Part shown: one piece after another, positions 25,138 through 34,661 of the stretch | Layout: every line of letters begins with the position of its first letter | Numbering within the stretch: the first letter of the stretch is position 1 | Source: Chloroflexota bacterium | GTDB lineage: Bacteria; Chloroflexota; Anaerolineae; Aggregatilineales; Phototrophicaceae | Length of the DNA stretch: 64,000 nucleotides | Direction of reading: 5' to 3' | Assembly (NCBI GenBank): GCA_026707225.1 | Contig: JAPOXG010000095.1 | Location: 165,905-229,904, forward strand | The notes under the pieces: model-generated | Databases searched by the model: none | What the model saw: only the letters and a program-made list of their open reading frames with translations | Told to the model about the DNA's origin: nothing | Program-made: the position numbers and the translations under genes

Positions 25138-27750
25138 TTAGCTGATGGCGGGCTCCAATGTCCGCGACTGAAAGCAAAACTCGCTGCCGCTCTCACTTGT
25201 GTCGATCCAGACTAGATCGCCCTCTTGAACCGCGCCTTCCAATAACGCCAGCGCCAGCGGATCTTGCAACTCCCGTTGAATCGCGCGCTTTAAGGGACGC
25301 GCGCCGAAGACCGGATCCCAGCCGGCATCAGCCAGGAAGGCCTTGGCGGCGTCGCTTAGGGCTATGGTGATCCGCCGGTCCGCCAACATGCGCGTCAGCC
25401 GCTCAAGCTGAAGGTCAACGATGCGAACAATGTGCTCGCGCGTGAGACTATGGAAGACGATGATGTCGTCCAGGCGGTTGAGAAACTCAGGGCGGAAATG
25501 CCGGTCCAATTCGCTCATGATCGCCTTGCGCTGCTCCTCGCGGTCAATGGCATCGCCCATCTGTTTGATCAGCGCGCCCCCGACATTGCTGGTTAAGATG
25601 ATCACGCTATTGCTGAAATGAACGGTGCGTCCTTGCCCATCGGTCAAGCGCCCATCGTCGAACACTTGCAAGAAGAGGTTGAAGACATCGGGATGGGCTT
25701 TTTCGATTTCGTCGAAGAGCAAGACGCAGTAAGGGCGCCGGCGCACCGCTTCCGTCAGTTGCCCGCCTTCTTCATAGCCGACGTATCCCGGCGGCGCGCC
25801 GATCAAGCGAGCGGTGCTATGCTTTTCGCCATATTCGCTCATGTCGATGCGGACCATCGCGCCGTCGTCATCGAAGAGGAATTGCGCCAGCGAACGCGCC
25901 ATCTCCGTTTTGCCAACACCCGTCGGACCCAGAAACAGGAAAGTCCCCAAAGGTCGATTTGGATCTTGCAAGCCTGCGCGTCCCCGGCGGACCGCGGCCG
26001 AAATCGCCTTGACCGCGTCATCCTGCCCGACGACGCGCTCATGCAGGCGCGCCTCCATGTGCAGCAGCTTTTCGATTTCGCCTTCGAGCATGCGCGCGAC
26101 CGGTATGCCGGTCCAGCGGCTGACGATGGTGGCGACTTCGTCCGCATCAACCTCTTCCTTCAGCATGAGCGCCCCATTCTGGCGCATATCATCGATGGTG
26201 GCCTCGCGCTGGCGCAGCGATTTCTCCAGGTCTGGCAGCGCGCCATAACGCAGGCGGGCGGCTTCTTCCAGGTTGCCTCCCCGTTCGGCGCGCTCCAATT
26301 GATTGCGGGCGTCGTCCATTTCGGCTTTGCTGCTCGAAACCGCTTGAATCGCATCTTTCTCATGCTGCCAGACTGCCATCAGCCCCTTGAGCGCCTCTTG
26401 CGCATCAGCCAGCTCGGCATCAAGATCTGTCAAACGGCGCTTGGATGCTTCGTCCGTTTCATGAGTAAGCGCCGCGCGTTCGATTTCCAGCTGCATGATC
26501 TGGCGCTCGCGTTTATCCAGCTCGAGCGGCTTGCTGTCGATTTCCATCTTGAGGTGGGCGGCTGCTTCGTCGATCAGGTCGATGGCTTTGTCCGGCAGTT
26601 GGCGGTCGGGCAGGTATCGGCGGCTGAGCGCCGCGGCCGCGATGACCGCGCCATCCTGAATGCGTACGCCATGATGCAGCTCATAGCGCTCTTTAAGCCC
26701 GCGCAGGATGCTAATTGTGTCTTCCACTGTCGGTTCATCGACATAGACCGGCTGAAAACGCCGTTCCAGGGCGGCGTCTTTTTCGATGTGGCGCCGGTAC
26801 TCATCAAGCGTCGTCGCGCCGATCATGCGCAGCTCTCCCCGCGCCAGCATCGGCTTGAGCATGTTGCCCGCGTCCATCGAGCCTTCAGCCCGTCCGGCGC
26901 CGACGATGTTGTGCAACTCGTCAATGAAGAGGATGATCTCACCCTCGCTGTCGGCGATTTCCTTCAAGACGGCTTGCAAGCGTTCTTCGAATTCGCCGCG
27001 GAATTTGCTGCCGGCGACCAAGGCGCCCATATCCAGCGCGATGATCGTTTTGTCCTTCATGCCATCGGGCACGTCCCCGTTGACGAGCCGCTGCGCCAGC
27101 CCCTCAGCGATCGCAGTCTTCCCAACGCCGGCCTCGCCGATCAAGACCGGGTTGTTCTTGGTGCGGCGGCTGATGACGTGGATCACGCGTCGAATTTCCT
27201 CATCCCGCCCGATGACCGGATCGAGCCGACCTTGGCGCGCGTCGGCGGTCAAGTCGCGCCCAAATTTGGCCAGACTCTCGTAGGTCAATTCCGGATCTTG
27301 GCTGCTAATGCGCTGGCTGCCACGAATCGATTGCAGCGCCGACAAAATGTCGTCGTAGGCGATGCCGCTGCGCTTCAAGAGGGCGCTCATGGTTTTGTCT
27401 TTCGCGAGAGCCAGGAAAAGATGTTCGGTGCTGGTATAGTCATCGCGCATCGACTTGGCTTCTTTTTCCGCCCGACTGAAAACCTGCGTCGCTGAACGCC
27501 CGATGCCAATGCCTGAGGCATTCTGACTGGCTCGCGGCAAGTTGCCGAGCATGCCCTTGAGCTCCGCGTGAATGGCGGCGGGCTGGGCGCCGATCTTCTG
27601 GATGATGCGCGGGACCAAGCCTTCTTCTTGCTCCATCAGTCCCAGGAAAACATGCGCCGGCTCGATCGCGCTGTGGTGATGCTCGCCAGCGATGCTCTGC
27701 GCTTTGAGCACGGCGTTTTGCGCTTTGTTGGTGTAACGGTTGAAATCCAT
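25138..27750 (-). CDS. clpB: ClpB disaggregase chaperone
   Basis: ClpB is a hexameric AAA+ machine that pulls proteins out of aggregates together with DnaK. The 870-residue product has the double Clp N-domain ([18 protein letters not shown] onward), the first AAA domain with [15 protein letters not shown] and the FIDELHN Walker B, the long ClpB middle coiled coil (about residues 400-525), and the second AAA domain with [17 protein letters not shown] chose ATG 27750, after GGGGGA, where the N-domain starts. An upstream in-frame start would overlap the repeat region described separately. Upstream GTCAGA repeats may mark its heat or stress control. Confidence 0.96.
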   Translation of the reverse strand: MDFNRYTNKAQNAVLKAQSIAGEHHHSAIEPAHVFLGLMEQEEGLVPRIIQKIGAQPAAIHAELKGMLGNLPRASQNASGIGIGRSATQVFSRAEKEAKSMRDDYTSTEHLFLALAKDKTMSALLKRSGIAYDDILSALQSIRGSQRISSQDPELTYESLAKFGRDLTADARQGRLDPVIGRDEEIRRVIHVISRRTKNNPVLIGEAGVGKTAIAEGLAQRLVNGDVPDGMKDKTIIALDMGALVAGSKFRGEFEERLQAVLKEIADSEGEIILFIDELHNIVGAGRAEGSMDAGNMLKPMLARGELRMIGATTLDEYRRHIEKDAALERRFQPVYVDEPTVEDTISILRGLKERYELHHGVRIQDGAVIAAAALSRRYLPDRQLPDKAIDLIDEAAAHLKMEIDSKPLELDKRERQIMQLEIERAALTHETDEASKRRLTDLDAELADAQEALKGLMAVWQHEKDAIQAVSSSKAEMDDARNQLERAERGGNLEEAARLRYGALPDLEKSLRQREATIDDMRQNGALMLKEEVDADEVATIVSRWTGIPVARMLEGEIEKLLHMEARLHERVVGQDDAVKAISAAVRRGRAGLQDPNRPLGTFLFLGPTGVGKTEMARSLAQFLFDDDGAMVRIDMSEYGEKHSTARLIGAPPGYVGYEEGGQLTEAVRRRPYCVLLFDEIEKAHPDVFNLFLQVFDDGRLTDGQGRTVHFSNSVIILTSNVGGALIKQMGDAIDREEQRKAIMSELDRHFRPEFLNRLDDIIVFHSLTREHIVRIVDLQLERLTRMLADRRITIALSDAAKAFLADAGWDPVFGARPLKRAIQRELQDPLALALLEGAVQEGDLVWIDTSESGSEFCFQSRTLEPAIS

Positions 27751-27786
27751 AGCTCCCCCTATGTGGCGGTCGATATGGTTCAATTG

Positions 27787-27847
27787 TCTGACGGGGCTGT
27801 CAGAAGCGTGTCAGAGGAGTGTAAAGACTTTGTAATCGTCGGTCAGA
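27787..27847 (-). promoter_or_regulatory. GTCAGA repeats upstream of clpB
   Basis: Between clpB and the upstream gene end the hexamer GTCAGA occurs at 27799, 27810 and 27842, with its inverse TCTGAC at 27787-27792, forming TCTGAC-N6-GTCAGA. The steps of 11 and 32 bases are close to one and three helical turns. This looks like an operator array; no sigma32 or CIRCE element is evident. Confidence 0.35.
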
Positions 27848-27854
27848 GGGGCGT

Positions 27855-28802
27855 TCAACCTTGGCCGGAGCGCAGCACGATTCCGCTGCCGCGGATAACG
27901 AACGATGGCACGCAAGCTGGAATCAAGCTAGTTTCGCCTTTGCCGAGGTTGATCGCGTCATGTTCAGCCGACTCCACTTGCGCGCTGCCGGCGATACAGG
28001 TCAGCGTTTGAAAGCGGCCCTCGGTTTCAATGCTAAGCGCCTCGCCAGCGAGTTCATGACGCCAGGAGCGGAAGTATTCACCATCGACGAGCAGCTCATT
28101 CTCGGGCTGACGGAGGCGCGGCAGCGACGTGAGCTCGGCCACTTGAACGCCCTTGTCGATATGCAGCTCGCGCGGCTGCCCGTCCAAGCCCAGCCGGCCC
28201 CAATCATAGAGCCGGTAGGTGACATCGCTCGATTGCTGAATTTCGTAGATCAATAAGCCCGGTCCCAGCGCATGTATTGTATTGGCTGGAATGTAAAGCA
28301 CATCGCCGGTCGCTACTTCCGCATAAACCAGGAGCGCCTCCAATTGATTGTGCCGGATCGCCTCCGCCATTTGTTCACGCGTCGTTCCCGGCTGCAGCCC
28401 GATGACTAGCTGAGCGCCCGGCTCCGCATGCAGGATCACCCAGGCTTCCGTTTTGCCGCGCGGCTCACGCTCAAGGGCGCCCGCTTGCTCGTCATTCGGA
28501 TGCACTTGAATGGACAGCCAGTCGGATGCGTCGATGAGCTTGGCCAGCAGGGGCAATCCAGCGGCGGGATCGTTGCCAGCGCCCAGTAGATCAGCGCCAT
28601 ATTGGCGCGCCAGATCGCCCAGGCTGTTTCCTCTCAGCGGGCCATTAGTAATCACAGATGTGTCGTGCAGCTCCCAAGATTCACCGTAGGGCTCTGCTGT
28701 AAGTAGGCGCTTGCCCATCATATCTGCCAATCGGCGACCGCCCCACACCTTCACATGCAGGGCGGGCCGCAGCTTTAGCGGGTAAAGCTCGCTCATTTTC
28801 AT
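27855..28802 (-). CDS. manA: Mannose-6-phosphate isomerase, class I-like
   Basis: It interconverts fructose-6-phosphate and mannose-6-phosphate, feeding GDP-mannose synthesis. The 315-residue product has the type I cupin features: VWGGRRLADMMGK at the start, SWELHD, WLSIQVHPNDEQA and KTEAWVIL with the metal-binding His/Glu set, and DVLYIPANTIHALGPGLLIYEIQQSSDVTYRLYDWGR. It is of the short bacterial type. ATG 28802 follows GGAG by seven bases; the ATG two codons later is also possible. It is transcribed toward clpB. Confidence 0.92.
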   Translation of the reverse strand: MKMSELYPLKLRPALHVKVWGGRRLADMMGKRLLTAEPYGESWELHDTSVITNGPLRGNSLGDLARQYGADLLGAGNDPAAGLPLLAKLIDASDWLSIQVHPNDEQAGALEREPRGKTEAWVILHAEPGAQLVIGLQPGTTREQMAEAIRHNQLEALLVYAEVATGDVLYIPANTIHALGPGLLIYEIQQSSDVTYRLYDWGRLGLDGQPRELHIDKGVQVAELTSLPRLRQPENELLVDGEYFRSWRHELAGEALSIETEGRFQTLTCIAGSAQVESAEHDAINLGKGETSLIPACVPSFVIRGSGIVLRSGQG

Positions 28803-28875
28803 GCGGTGTCTCCATGACGGGGCAGCTAAGAATGGCTATGGCTTGCGACTATTATATGGCATAACTCTATTGTGC

Positions 28876-28881
28876 TATAAT
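28876..28881 (+). promoter_or_regulatory. Candidate -10 box (TATAAT) for the duplicated coiled-coil gene
   Basis: A perfect TATAAT lies 75 bases before ATG 28956 in the gap between divergent genes. TTGCGA at 28844 is too far (26 bases) to be its -35 box. Confidence 0.35.
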
Positions 28882-28955
28882 GACCTAGACTTGCCAGCGG
28901 TTGACCGTCGGTTCTGTTTGTGTTGCGCGCCGACTAGAGTCAACGAGACATTAGC

Positions 28956-30332
28956 ATGATTGAACAGCCAAGTCCACAAGATTATCTGGACGATCTTCAC
29001 GCGATTGGCGTGACAACCCTGTTTCAGCCACATCTAACTACGCGAGACCGCGCCGCTGGCATCCGCCGGGTCCGGCAAGAGCTCGGCCGGATGCGAACCG
29101 AGTTGACCCTCCATCGGGATGCCTTCAGTGAAAACGGCGCTGGCTTGAGCGCTGACGAGGTCAAGCGCCGCGCCGCCCCATTGAATCTATTGTTGTTGCT
29201 CCATGAACAGCTGGTGGACGAGGTCGGTGATCTGGAGCGAAGCCTTAGCAGCGGCAAGCCAATGCCCTTTAGCTTTGATTTCGGGAGCTTCATCTTTGGC
29301 GATGATGCGACGGGCGAATGGTTTGTCGGGGGGCAGGAGCAGTATGACGATTGGCTGCATATACAGCAATTCAAACGGCGCTTGGATGCGCTGCGCGAGA
29401 AAGGGCAGCCGGCCCGTGAGCAATTGATCGGCTTGCGCAGCGAGCTGGAAGCGCTCACAGCCGAGCATGAAAAAACCCAGACCAAAATCGAAAGCCGCCA
29501 GAAACGCGCCTTTGTCTTGCGCCGGCTCGGCTTGCTGGTGGTTCTCATCGCCGCGAGCGGGACCGTTGGCCTCTACTACTGGAACACGCAGCGGGATTTT
29601 AGTCTGGTCGCCATGGGACTAACCGCTCTATGCGCCGTATTGATCCCGATAGTCATCGCCAACTGGAAGAACCCGCGAACGCGCGCCGCCCGCCGGCAGC
29701 GCAAACTAGAAGCGCAGATCCTTGAACTGAGACAGGAAGGGGCGCAGCGCCGTCAGAGTTATCAACCGCTTGAGTTGCAGGTTAAGGCGCTGGAGGTCCA
29801 TTACAACCGGATGATGGACAACTGGGAGTCGGCGCGGCTGGTCAAGAACAGGTTGGACACTTTCATTGAAGAGGGGCAGCCGCTGCGGGAACGCGTAGAG
29901 AGTATTCGCGCTGAATTGGAGGACCTGCGACAGCAGCGGGATAAGCAGCTGCGAAAGCTGGAGAGACGCCAGAAGCGGGGCGCCTTTTCCCGGCGGATGT
30001 TTCTGCACCTGATGCTGGTATTGGCGAGCGGGGCGCTCGGCTTTTATTTGCATTACAACGGTGAACATGACTACGGCTCGGTTATGTACGGTTTGGGCGC
30101 CTTTTTCATCCTCTTGGTGCCGCTCGCGTTCATTGATTGGAAGAACCGCGACGGCAAGCTGGAGTCCAGCCTGCGCAAGATCGAGACGAGGATGCTCCAA
30201 TTGCAAACCGAAGGCAAGCAAGTGATGAAGCGCTACCATCCCATCGAGCTGCAGATCAAGACTTTGATCGCGCAATACAAGCGAACGCGCGCCGGCATCA
30301 CCGAAACGCATGAATCGCCGGCGGTGTTCTAG
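28956..30332 (+). CDS. Internally duplicated coiled-coil membrane protein
   Basis: I do not recognise this 458-residue protein. Its second and third parts are a tandem duplication of about 150 residues: repeat 1 at about 137-290, repeat 2 at about 297-445. Each repeat has a charged coiled coil (RRLDALREKGQPAREQL / NRLDTFIEEGQPLRERV), a basic patch (ESRQKRA / ERRQKRG), two membrane helices with a short loop, an IxxWKN step just inside, and a second coiled coil ending YQPLELQVKAL / YHPIELQIKTL. The N-terminal 130 residues are soluble. It probably has four membrane helices with large cytoplasmic coiled coils. The role is unknown. Its stop overlaps the convergent dehydrogenase gene by four bases. 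Confidence 0.7.
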   Translation: MIEQPSPQDYLDDLHAIGVTTLFQPHLTTRDRAAGIRRVRQELGRMRTELTLHRDAFSENGAGLSADEVKRRAAPLNLLLLLHEQLVDEVGDLERSLSSGKPMPFSFDFGSFIFGDDATGEWFVGGQEQYDDWLHIQQFKRRLDALREKGQPAREQLIGLRSELEALTAEHEKTQTKIESRQKRAFVLRRLGLLVVLIAASGTVGLYYWNTQRDFSLVAMGLTALCAVLIPIVIANWKNPRTRAARRQRKLEAQILELRQEGAQRRQSYQPLELQVKALEVHYNRMMDNWESARLVKNRLDTFIEEGQPLRERVESIRAELEDLRQQRDKQLRKLERRQKRGAFSRRMFLHLMLVLASGALGFYLHYNGEHDYGSVMYGLGAFFILLVPLAFIDWKNRDGKLESSLRKIETRMLQLQTEGKQVMKRYHPIELQIKTLIAQYKRTRAGITETHESPAVF

Positions 30333-31519
30333 TCGCCCGCGGGATCAAATCGATAAAGCGCGCCGCCATAATCAATGACGTAAACTTCGCCCGCTTCGTC
30401 CTCGCCGAAACTGCTGATGGGCAGGTCCGTTTTCATCAGCTCCCGGCTCTGCCAAGCCAACGCTTGATCGCGCCATAAACCCCAGACGCGGCCGCTGCAC
30501 CAGTCGCCAAAGAGATAGACCGCCTGCAAATCCGGAATGGCGCCGCCGCGATAGATTACGCCGCCGGTGACCGAGCAGCCGAAGGCATGGCTGTAGTCAA
30601 AGACAGGCGGGACATGATTGGGCGCGTTGCCGCCCGCGAAGACTTGGCTGCCCTCCCACACGTTCCAACCGTAATTCTCGCCACCGACGCTACCGGCGGC
30701 TTGATAATTGATTTCTTCCCGCCGATTCTGCCCAACATCAGCCATGTACATATCGCCGGTCAGGCGGTCAAAGCTGAAACGCCAAACATTCCGCAGGCCG
30801 TATGCCCAGATCTCGCCGCGCGCGTTCACCTCGTCCACGAAGGGATTGTCACTCGGTATCGCATAAGGCTCCGCGCTGTCAACGTCGATGCGCAGAATTG
30901 AACCGAGCAGCAGTTGGCGATTCTGCCCAGCGCCCAGCGGGTCGTTTGCCGCGCCGCCATCTCCCAAGGCAATGTACAGGTAACCGTCCGGACCGAACTC
31001 AATGTGGCCGCCGTTATGATTGGCGTAGGGTTGCGAAAGCTGGAAGAGGATCTGCCCACTGTTGGCGTCGGCGAAATCTGGATTGCTCTGGTCAACTTGA
31101 TAGCGCGCAACAACGGTGCTGCCCAGCCGATCGGTATAATTGACAAAGAAGACGCCGTTGTGGCGGTAATTCGGGTGGAAGGCCAATCCCAACAGACCCT
31201 GCTCGGAAAATGGCTGAGTCAAAGCCCCAGGCGAGATCAGTTCCTCGATGTCCAAATACGGCCGCGCCTGGACCAAGCCATTTTTCAGAATCCAGACCTT
31301 GCCTACTTGCTCGACAAGAAAGATTCGGTTAGAACCATCGCTCGCATGCGTCACATAAAGCGGGCGGGTGAAGCCGGCAGCCACTTGGGTCAATTCAAAC
31401 CTGGCCGGATCTGGCGCGCTATTTCGCGAAATGACGTATTCAGATTCCGCGTCCTGCGCCTGCGTCAGCGGGAATGCGAACGCGAATATGAACAGTATGG
31501 AGATTCGTAGTGCATGCAC
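30329..31519 (-). CDS. Secreted PQQ-type sugar dehydrogenase (GSDH family)
   Basis: The product of about 396 residues begins with a signal peptide (ISILFIFAFAFPLTQAQ), followed by the six-bladed propeller of the glucose/sorbosone dehydrogenase family: FTRPLYVTHASDGSNRIFLVEQ, LLGLAFHPNYRHNGVFFVNYTD, NHNGGHIEFGPDGYLYIALGDGG, and YGLRNVWRFSFDRLTGDMYMADVGQNRREEIN. These enzymes oxidise sugars in the periplasm or outside, usually with PQQ. No PQQ synthesis genes are in the window, so the cofactor is assumed from the family. I chose GTG 31519, preceded by AAAGGA, rather than an upstream TTG. Confidence 0.88.
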   Translation of the reverse strand: MHALRISILFIFAFAFPLTQAQDAESEYVISRNSAPDPARFELTQVAAGFTRPLYVTHASDGSNRIFLVEQVGKVWILKNGLVQARPYLDIEELISPGALTQPFSEQGLLGLAFHPNYRHNGVFFVNYTDRLGSTVVARYQVDQSNPDFADANSGQILFQLSQPYANHNGGHIEFGPDGYLYIALGDGGAANDPLGAGQNRQLLLGSILRIDVDSAEPYAIPSDNPFVDEVNARGEIWAYGLRNVWRFSFDRLTGDMYMADVGQNRREEINYQAAGSVGGENYGWNVWEGSQVFAGGNAPNHVPPVFDYSHAFGCSVTGGVIYRGGAIPDLQAVYLFGDWCSGRVWGLWRDQALAWQSRELMKTDLPISSFGEDEAGEVYVIDYGGALYRFDPAGD

Positions 31520-31546
31520 GGGTTTTCCTTTTGGCAATTGCGCATT

Positions 31547-33955
31547 CTAGGGGCGCGTGCTTTGGCTTCTTGTGATTTGCGACAGAACGGCATAATTGTT
31601 GGCGCGTTCCGGCGCGTCGATGCGCTCGTCGCCGTGAATATGCCGCAGGCAGCGGACCAAATGCGTTTCAATGACGAGCTGGCTGCGCGTTCGCGATTTC
31701 AACCAACTTTCGCCCCAGATTTCGGCGCCAACGCTGATGCAGTGCAGCTCCTGTTCTGACAAGGGGGCGTCAAGCCGGGTCGGCAGCAACTCATCGATGA
31801 GCTGCCAGCGCATGTCTTGCCATTTGCCGGCCGCGATGATGGCGCCGGCGAAAAGCGCGACATTGCGCCAGCGGGCATAATCGTGACAGAGCAGGGCGAC
31901 GATGTTTTCGGGAAAGATCCAGCCCTCGGCGCTGTGGGGCCGCAAGCCCAAAGGCATTCTGCATTCGTCGTAGAATTCAATCAACGCGCTGGCGGCCAGA
32001 TACTCCTGAATCGTTAGATGGGGAAAGCGATAAAGATTGGGCGCGTCTGATACCAGGATGCCGTTGCGCGTCGCCAGATATTCAAGCACATCTTCGATTC
32101 CGGCGCCCAAGCCGCCCCCGAGCGACTGCTGCTCAATCAATTTGTCCAGAAGACGCGCGCGCTGGACGATGGTTGGATAGCGCTGATAGGTCTGCTGCTC
32201 CGAATGCAGCTCAAAGGCGATCAGCTTCAGCGCCGCCCGCATGCGGTCCAGGTTGATATTGGCCAGCTTTTCATGCAGCTTGTCCGCCGGCGACGGGATA
32301 TTCCAGCGATCGAGCAATTCCACCGTATGCTCGTACAATTCCGCGCGCTTGTCCGGCAGCTGTTTGTAGTCTTCATGAATCAGCGTGAGGAGCGCCAGCA
32401 TCAGCGGCTGACGGGCGAGGGGCCATAGCGCTCGATTCTCGCGAATGGCTTGGTTGAGGTCGGCTGCCATGAGAGCGCCCTGCTTGGCGGCGACGGCGCG
32501 CCCGCCCAGAACGCTGGGACGGGTCTCAGCGACATTGGCATACCAACGCTCGATATAAGATTTGACCTGCTGCCAGGTGAAAGGCGCCAATTCGGCCGAT
32601 GCGAAACGCTCGGAGAGGCGCCAGCGCGAATCATGGCGGTAAGCGTAGGTGCGGCTGGTGACGATGATGCGGCAGCTGGGAAATCGGTCAGCCCAGTTCT
32701 CGATGATCCGCTGCAAGATGATGCGGTCATTCTCATCGTATACTTCGTCGAGACCATCGAGAACGATCAAGCTGCCATGCGTGGGCACATCGGATTGGGT
32801 CAGATAGGCTTCCAGGTGCGGCGCCAGATTGCCGGTCGCATTCTTCACATAATTCAAGAGCGGCTCTGATGAGGCGGCTGCCAGCGACTTTGGAAACAGC
32901 TCGGGCGAACTGGCAAAGTCGCGCAAGCTGACGTAGACGGGCAGGATGGGCCCATGAATCCAGGAGGCGCCCAGCATCTCCAGCCCTTTGACCTTGTCCT
33001 GCCGCTCGGCGCGCGGGTCGCAGGCATAGGCGAGGGCGGTCACGATAAAGCGGCACAGTGAGCTCTTGCCCGTTCCGGCGGCGCCCGTGATGACGATCAG
33101 CGGATTCCCCGAGATGACTTCGAATACGGACTCGCGCACATAACCCATGTCCCGTTCAATCGCCTGGTAGCGCCGCGCGTTCAATTCTTCGTCGCCGACA
33201 TTGTGAAATTGGCGTTGGTCGGTCCAGATATCCACCGGCGTATATAACTGGTGCAGCATGGCCGGGGTGTGATGCTGCGATGCCGGGTGGATGGTCGTCG
33301 TCGGGATATTCCACTCGGAACGGACGGCGGCGAGGTAAGCCTTCAACGCCGACTTGTTGCCATGATAATGTTCAGCGACGATGTTGACATCTTGCCCGGC
33401 AAATATCACATGACCGCCAGCCGAGATGCTGCCCGCCTGGACGCGCACGGCCGATGGATAGTCGCGGTGTTCGCGCATGGCTTCCAGCAGGTTGCGGGCG
33501 AATTGAATCGCCTGCCGCCCTTGATTCGCCGAGCCGTCCAGGCCGCCAGTGGCGACGATGAGCCAGTCCAGTCCGATCAGCTCGTCTGTGTCCAGTTTTT
33601 CTGGCACGAGCTCCTGGCGCGCCAATTCTTCCGCCGTGCGCCCGTAATTGCGATCGCGGTAAATCTCGGTCATGCGTTTGCTCAGTGATTCGCAATAGCG
33701 GAATTTCTTGAGCAGACGGCGCAGCAAGGTCAGCTTGGTATTGGGGTTGGGCATGACTGGCGCGAACACCATCATGACCAGCTTCTGGTAGGGCGAATCC
33801 AGCGCCGCGTTGTCCGCCTGCCGTTTCAATTGCGCCCAGTTCGTCTGCACAAAGCCGCGCCAGGCAGCCGGCGTCGTGATCATCATTTGGCTGGGAGCGG
33901 CCGGCGCGGGCCTGGCGATAGCCTTAGCCGGGTGTTGCTGAATAGGACGATTCAT
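31547..33955 (-). CDS. NACHT-type STAND ATPase
   Basis: The 802-residue protein is a signal-transduction ATPase of the NACHT clade. The P-loop GAAGTGKSS is at 291-299, and the NACHT-type Walker B LIVLDGLDEV at 396-405 is followed by the sensor region RIIVTSRTYAY. The long C-terminal helical part (RFPHLTIQEYLAASALIEF) is the usual winged-helix/helical segment. There are no obvious leucine-rich, WD or TPR sensor repeats. Before the NTPase, at 176-191, lies SISAGGHVIFAGQDVN, which matches a motif in the small protein encoded just upstream. NACHT proteins in bacteria often sense phage and trigger cell death. I chose ATG 33955; the frame continues upstream over the end of the previous gene but looks non-coding there. 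It is the last gene of the four-gene unit. Confidence 0.85.
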   Translation of the reverse strand: MNRPIQQHPAKAIARPAPAAPSQMMITTPAAWRGFVQTNWAQLKRQADNAALDSPYQKLVMMVFAPVMPNPNTKLTLLRRLLKKFRYCESLSKRMTEIYRDRNYGRTAEELARQELVPEKLDTDELIGLDWLIVATGGLDGSANQGRQAIQFARNLLEAMREHRDYPSAVRVQAGSISAGGHVIFAGQDVNIVAEHYHGNKSALKAYLAAVRSEWNIPTTTIHPASQHHTPAMLHQLYTPVDIWTDQRQFHNVGDEELNARRYQAIERDMGYVRESVFEVISGNPLIVITGAAGTGKSSLCRFIVTALAYACDPRAERQDKVKGLEMLGASWIHGPILPVYVSLRDFASSPELFPKSLAAASSEPLLNYVKNATGNLAPHLEAYLTQSDVPTHGSLIVLDGLDEVYDENDRIILQRIIENWADRFPSCRIIVTSRTYAYRHDSRWRLSERFASAELAPFTWQQVKSYIERWYANVAETRPSVLGGRAVAAKQGALMAADLNQAIRENRALWPLARQPLMLALLTLIHEDYKQLPDKRAELYEHTVELLDRWNIPSPADKLHEKLANINLDRMRAALKLIAFELHSEQQTYQRYPTIVQRARLLDKLIEQQSLGGGLGAGIEDVLEYLATRNGILVSDAPNLYRFPHLTIQEYLAASALIEFYDECRMPLGLRPHSAEGWIFPENIVALLCHDYARWRNVALFAGAIIAAGKWQDMRWQLIDELLPTRLDAPLSEQELHCISVGAEIWGESWLKSRTRSQLVIETHLVRCLRHIHGDERIDAPERANNYAVLSQITRSQSTRP

Positions 33956-34088
33956 TTTCTCTGCTCGGCCTGTGAGTCGTATGGGCTGAATTTTAGGGGC
34001 AATCGCGCATTCGCCCGAGAACTTGAACGGCGCGCGCGATGGGCGGGGCGGAGCGCTTCGCGGGATAAAGTATGCGGCATGATTTTCG

Positions 34089-34607
34089 TCAGATTTTCTT
34101 GGCGGCTCGCTGCCCGGATATCGCCTCTTGGAAGTTGATGGCGGCTTCCCCAACGCTGGCGAGAATGGCGCCAACCAGGGGTTGGTCGAAGAGTGTTAAT
34201 GCGGCGGCGGTTAAGGCGGGCGAAAAGCGCAGCAGCGATTTCGCGGCGCGCATCAGTATCCGCGGATTGGGCTTCTTGGTAGAGGAGAGCTGCGCCTCAA
34301 CCGTGTGCAGATCATGCATCGCTTCCTCACGGCTTTCAGTCGCCAGATTTTCCTTCTGGATGGTGTCCTCGACATTGCGAATGCACTGGAGCATCATGTC
34401 GAATTCCTGTGGCGTGGTTTCAACGCCGCCAACCGTCACCGTTTGGTTGGTGTGCTGCGCGACATCGCCGCCGGTCTGCACCTTTACCTGGCCGTCGCGC
34501 CCGGCGAAGACCACGTGCCCAGTCACCGACAAGTGATCAATGTCAATGTTGATATCGGGTCGCAGAGACATGCCGTCATGCCCTTTGCTCTCTCTCGCGC
34601 TCATCAT
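34089..34607 (-). CDS. Small beta-motif plus helical protein of the STAND island
   Basis: The 172-residue protein is not one I can name. Residues 18-62 are a glycine-rich beta stretch (HLSVTGHVVFAGRDGQ, then QTGGDVAQHTNQTVTVGG) of the repeated GDxxxGxD type seen before NACHT domains. Residues 66-108 form a charged helix hairpin. Residues 117-165 hold two hydrophobic helices (LLRFSPALTAAALTLF and PLVGAILASVGEAAI) that could enter a membrane. The shared GHVxFAGxD motif with the next gene's NACHT protein suggests they bind through it. The hydrophobic end would fit a pore-forming or membrane effector, which is inference. Two ATGs stand in a row at 34607, after AAGGGA. Confidence 0.6.
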   Translation of the reverse strand: MMSARESKGHDGMSLRPDINIDIDHLSVTGHVVFAGRDGQVKVQTGGDVAQHTNQTVTVGGVETTPQEFDMMLQCIRNVEDTIQKENLATESREEAMHDLHTVEAQLSSTKKPNPRILMRAAKSLLRFSPALTAAALTLFDQPLVGAILASVGEAAINFQEAISGQRAAKKI

Positions 34608-34661
34608 AACATTCCCTTCGTCACAACGGTCCCGGTGTTCAATTGCAGCGACAGTTTCAAT

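Noticed and set aside
25618..27495. Long open frame (625 codons) on the plus strand opposite clpB
   Set aside because: It is a mirror of clpB codon structure in GC-rich DNA; no motif, and clpB is unmistakable on the other strand.
33956..34174. N-terminal extension of the NACHT protein
   Set aside because: The 73 extra residues are Pro/Arg-rich, without structure, and overlap the end of the upstream gene; ATG 33955 is preferred.
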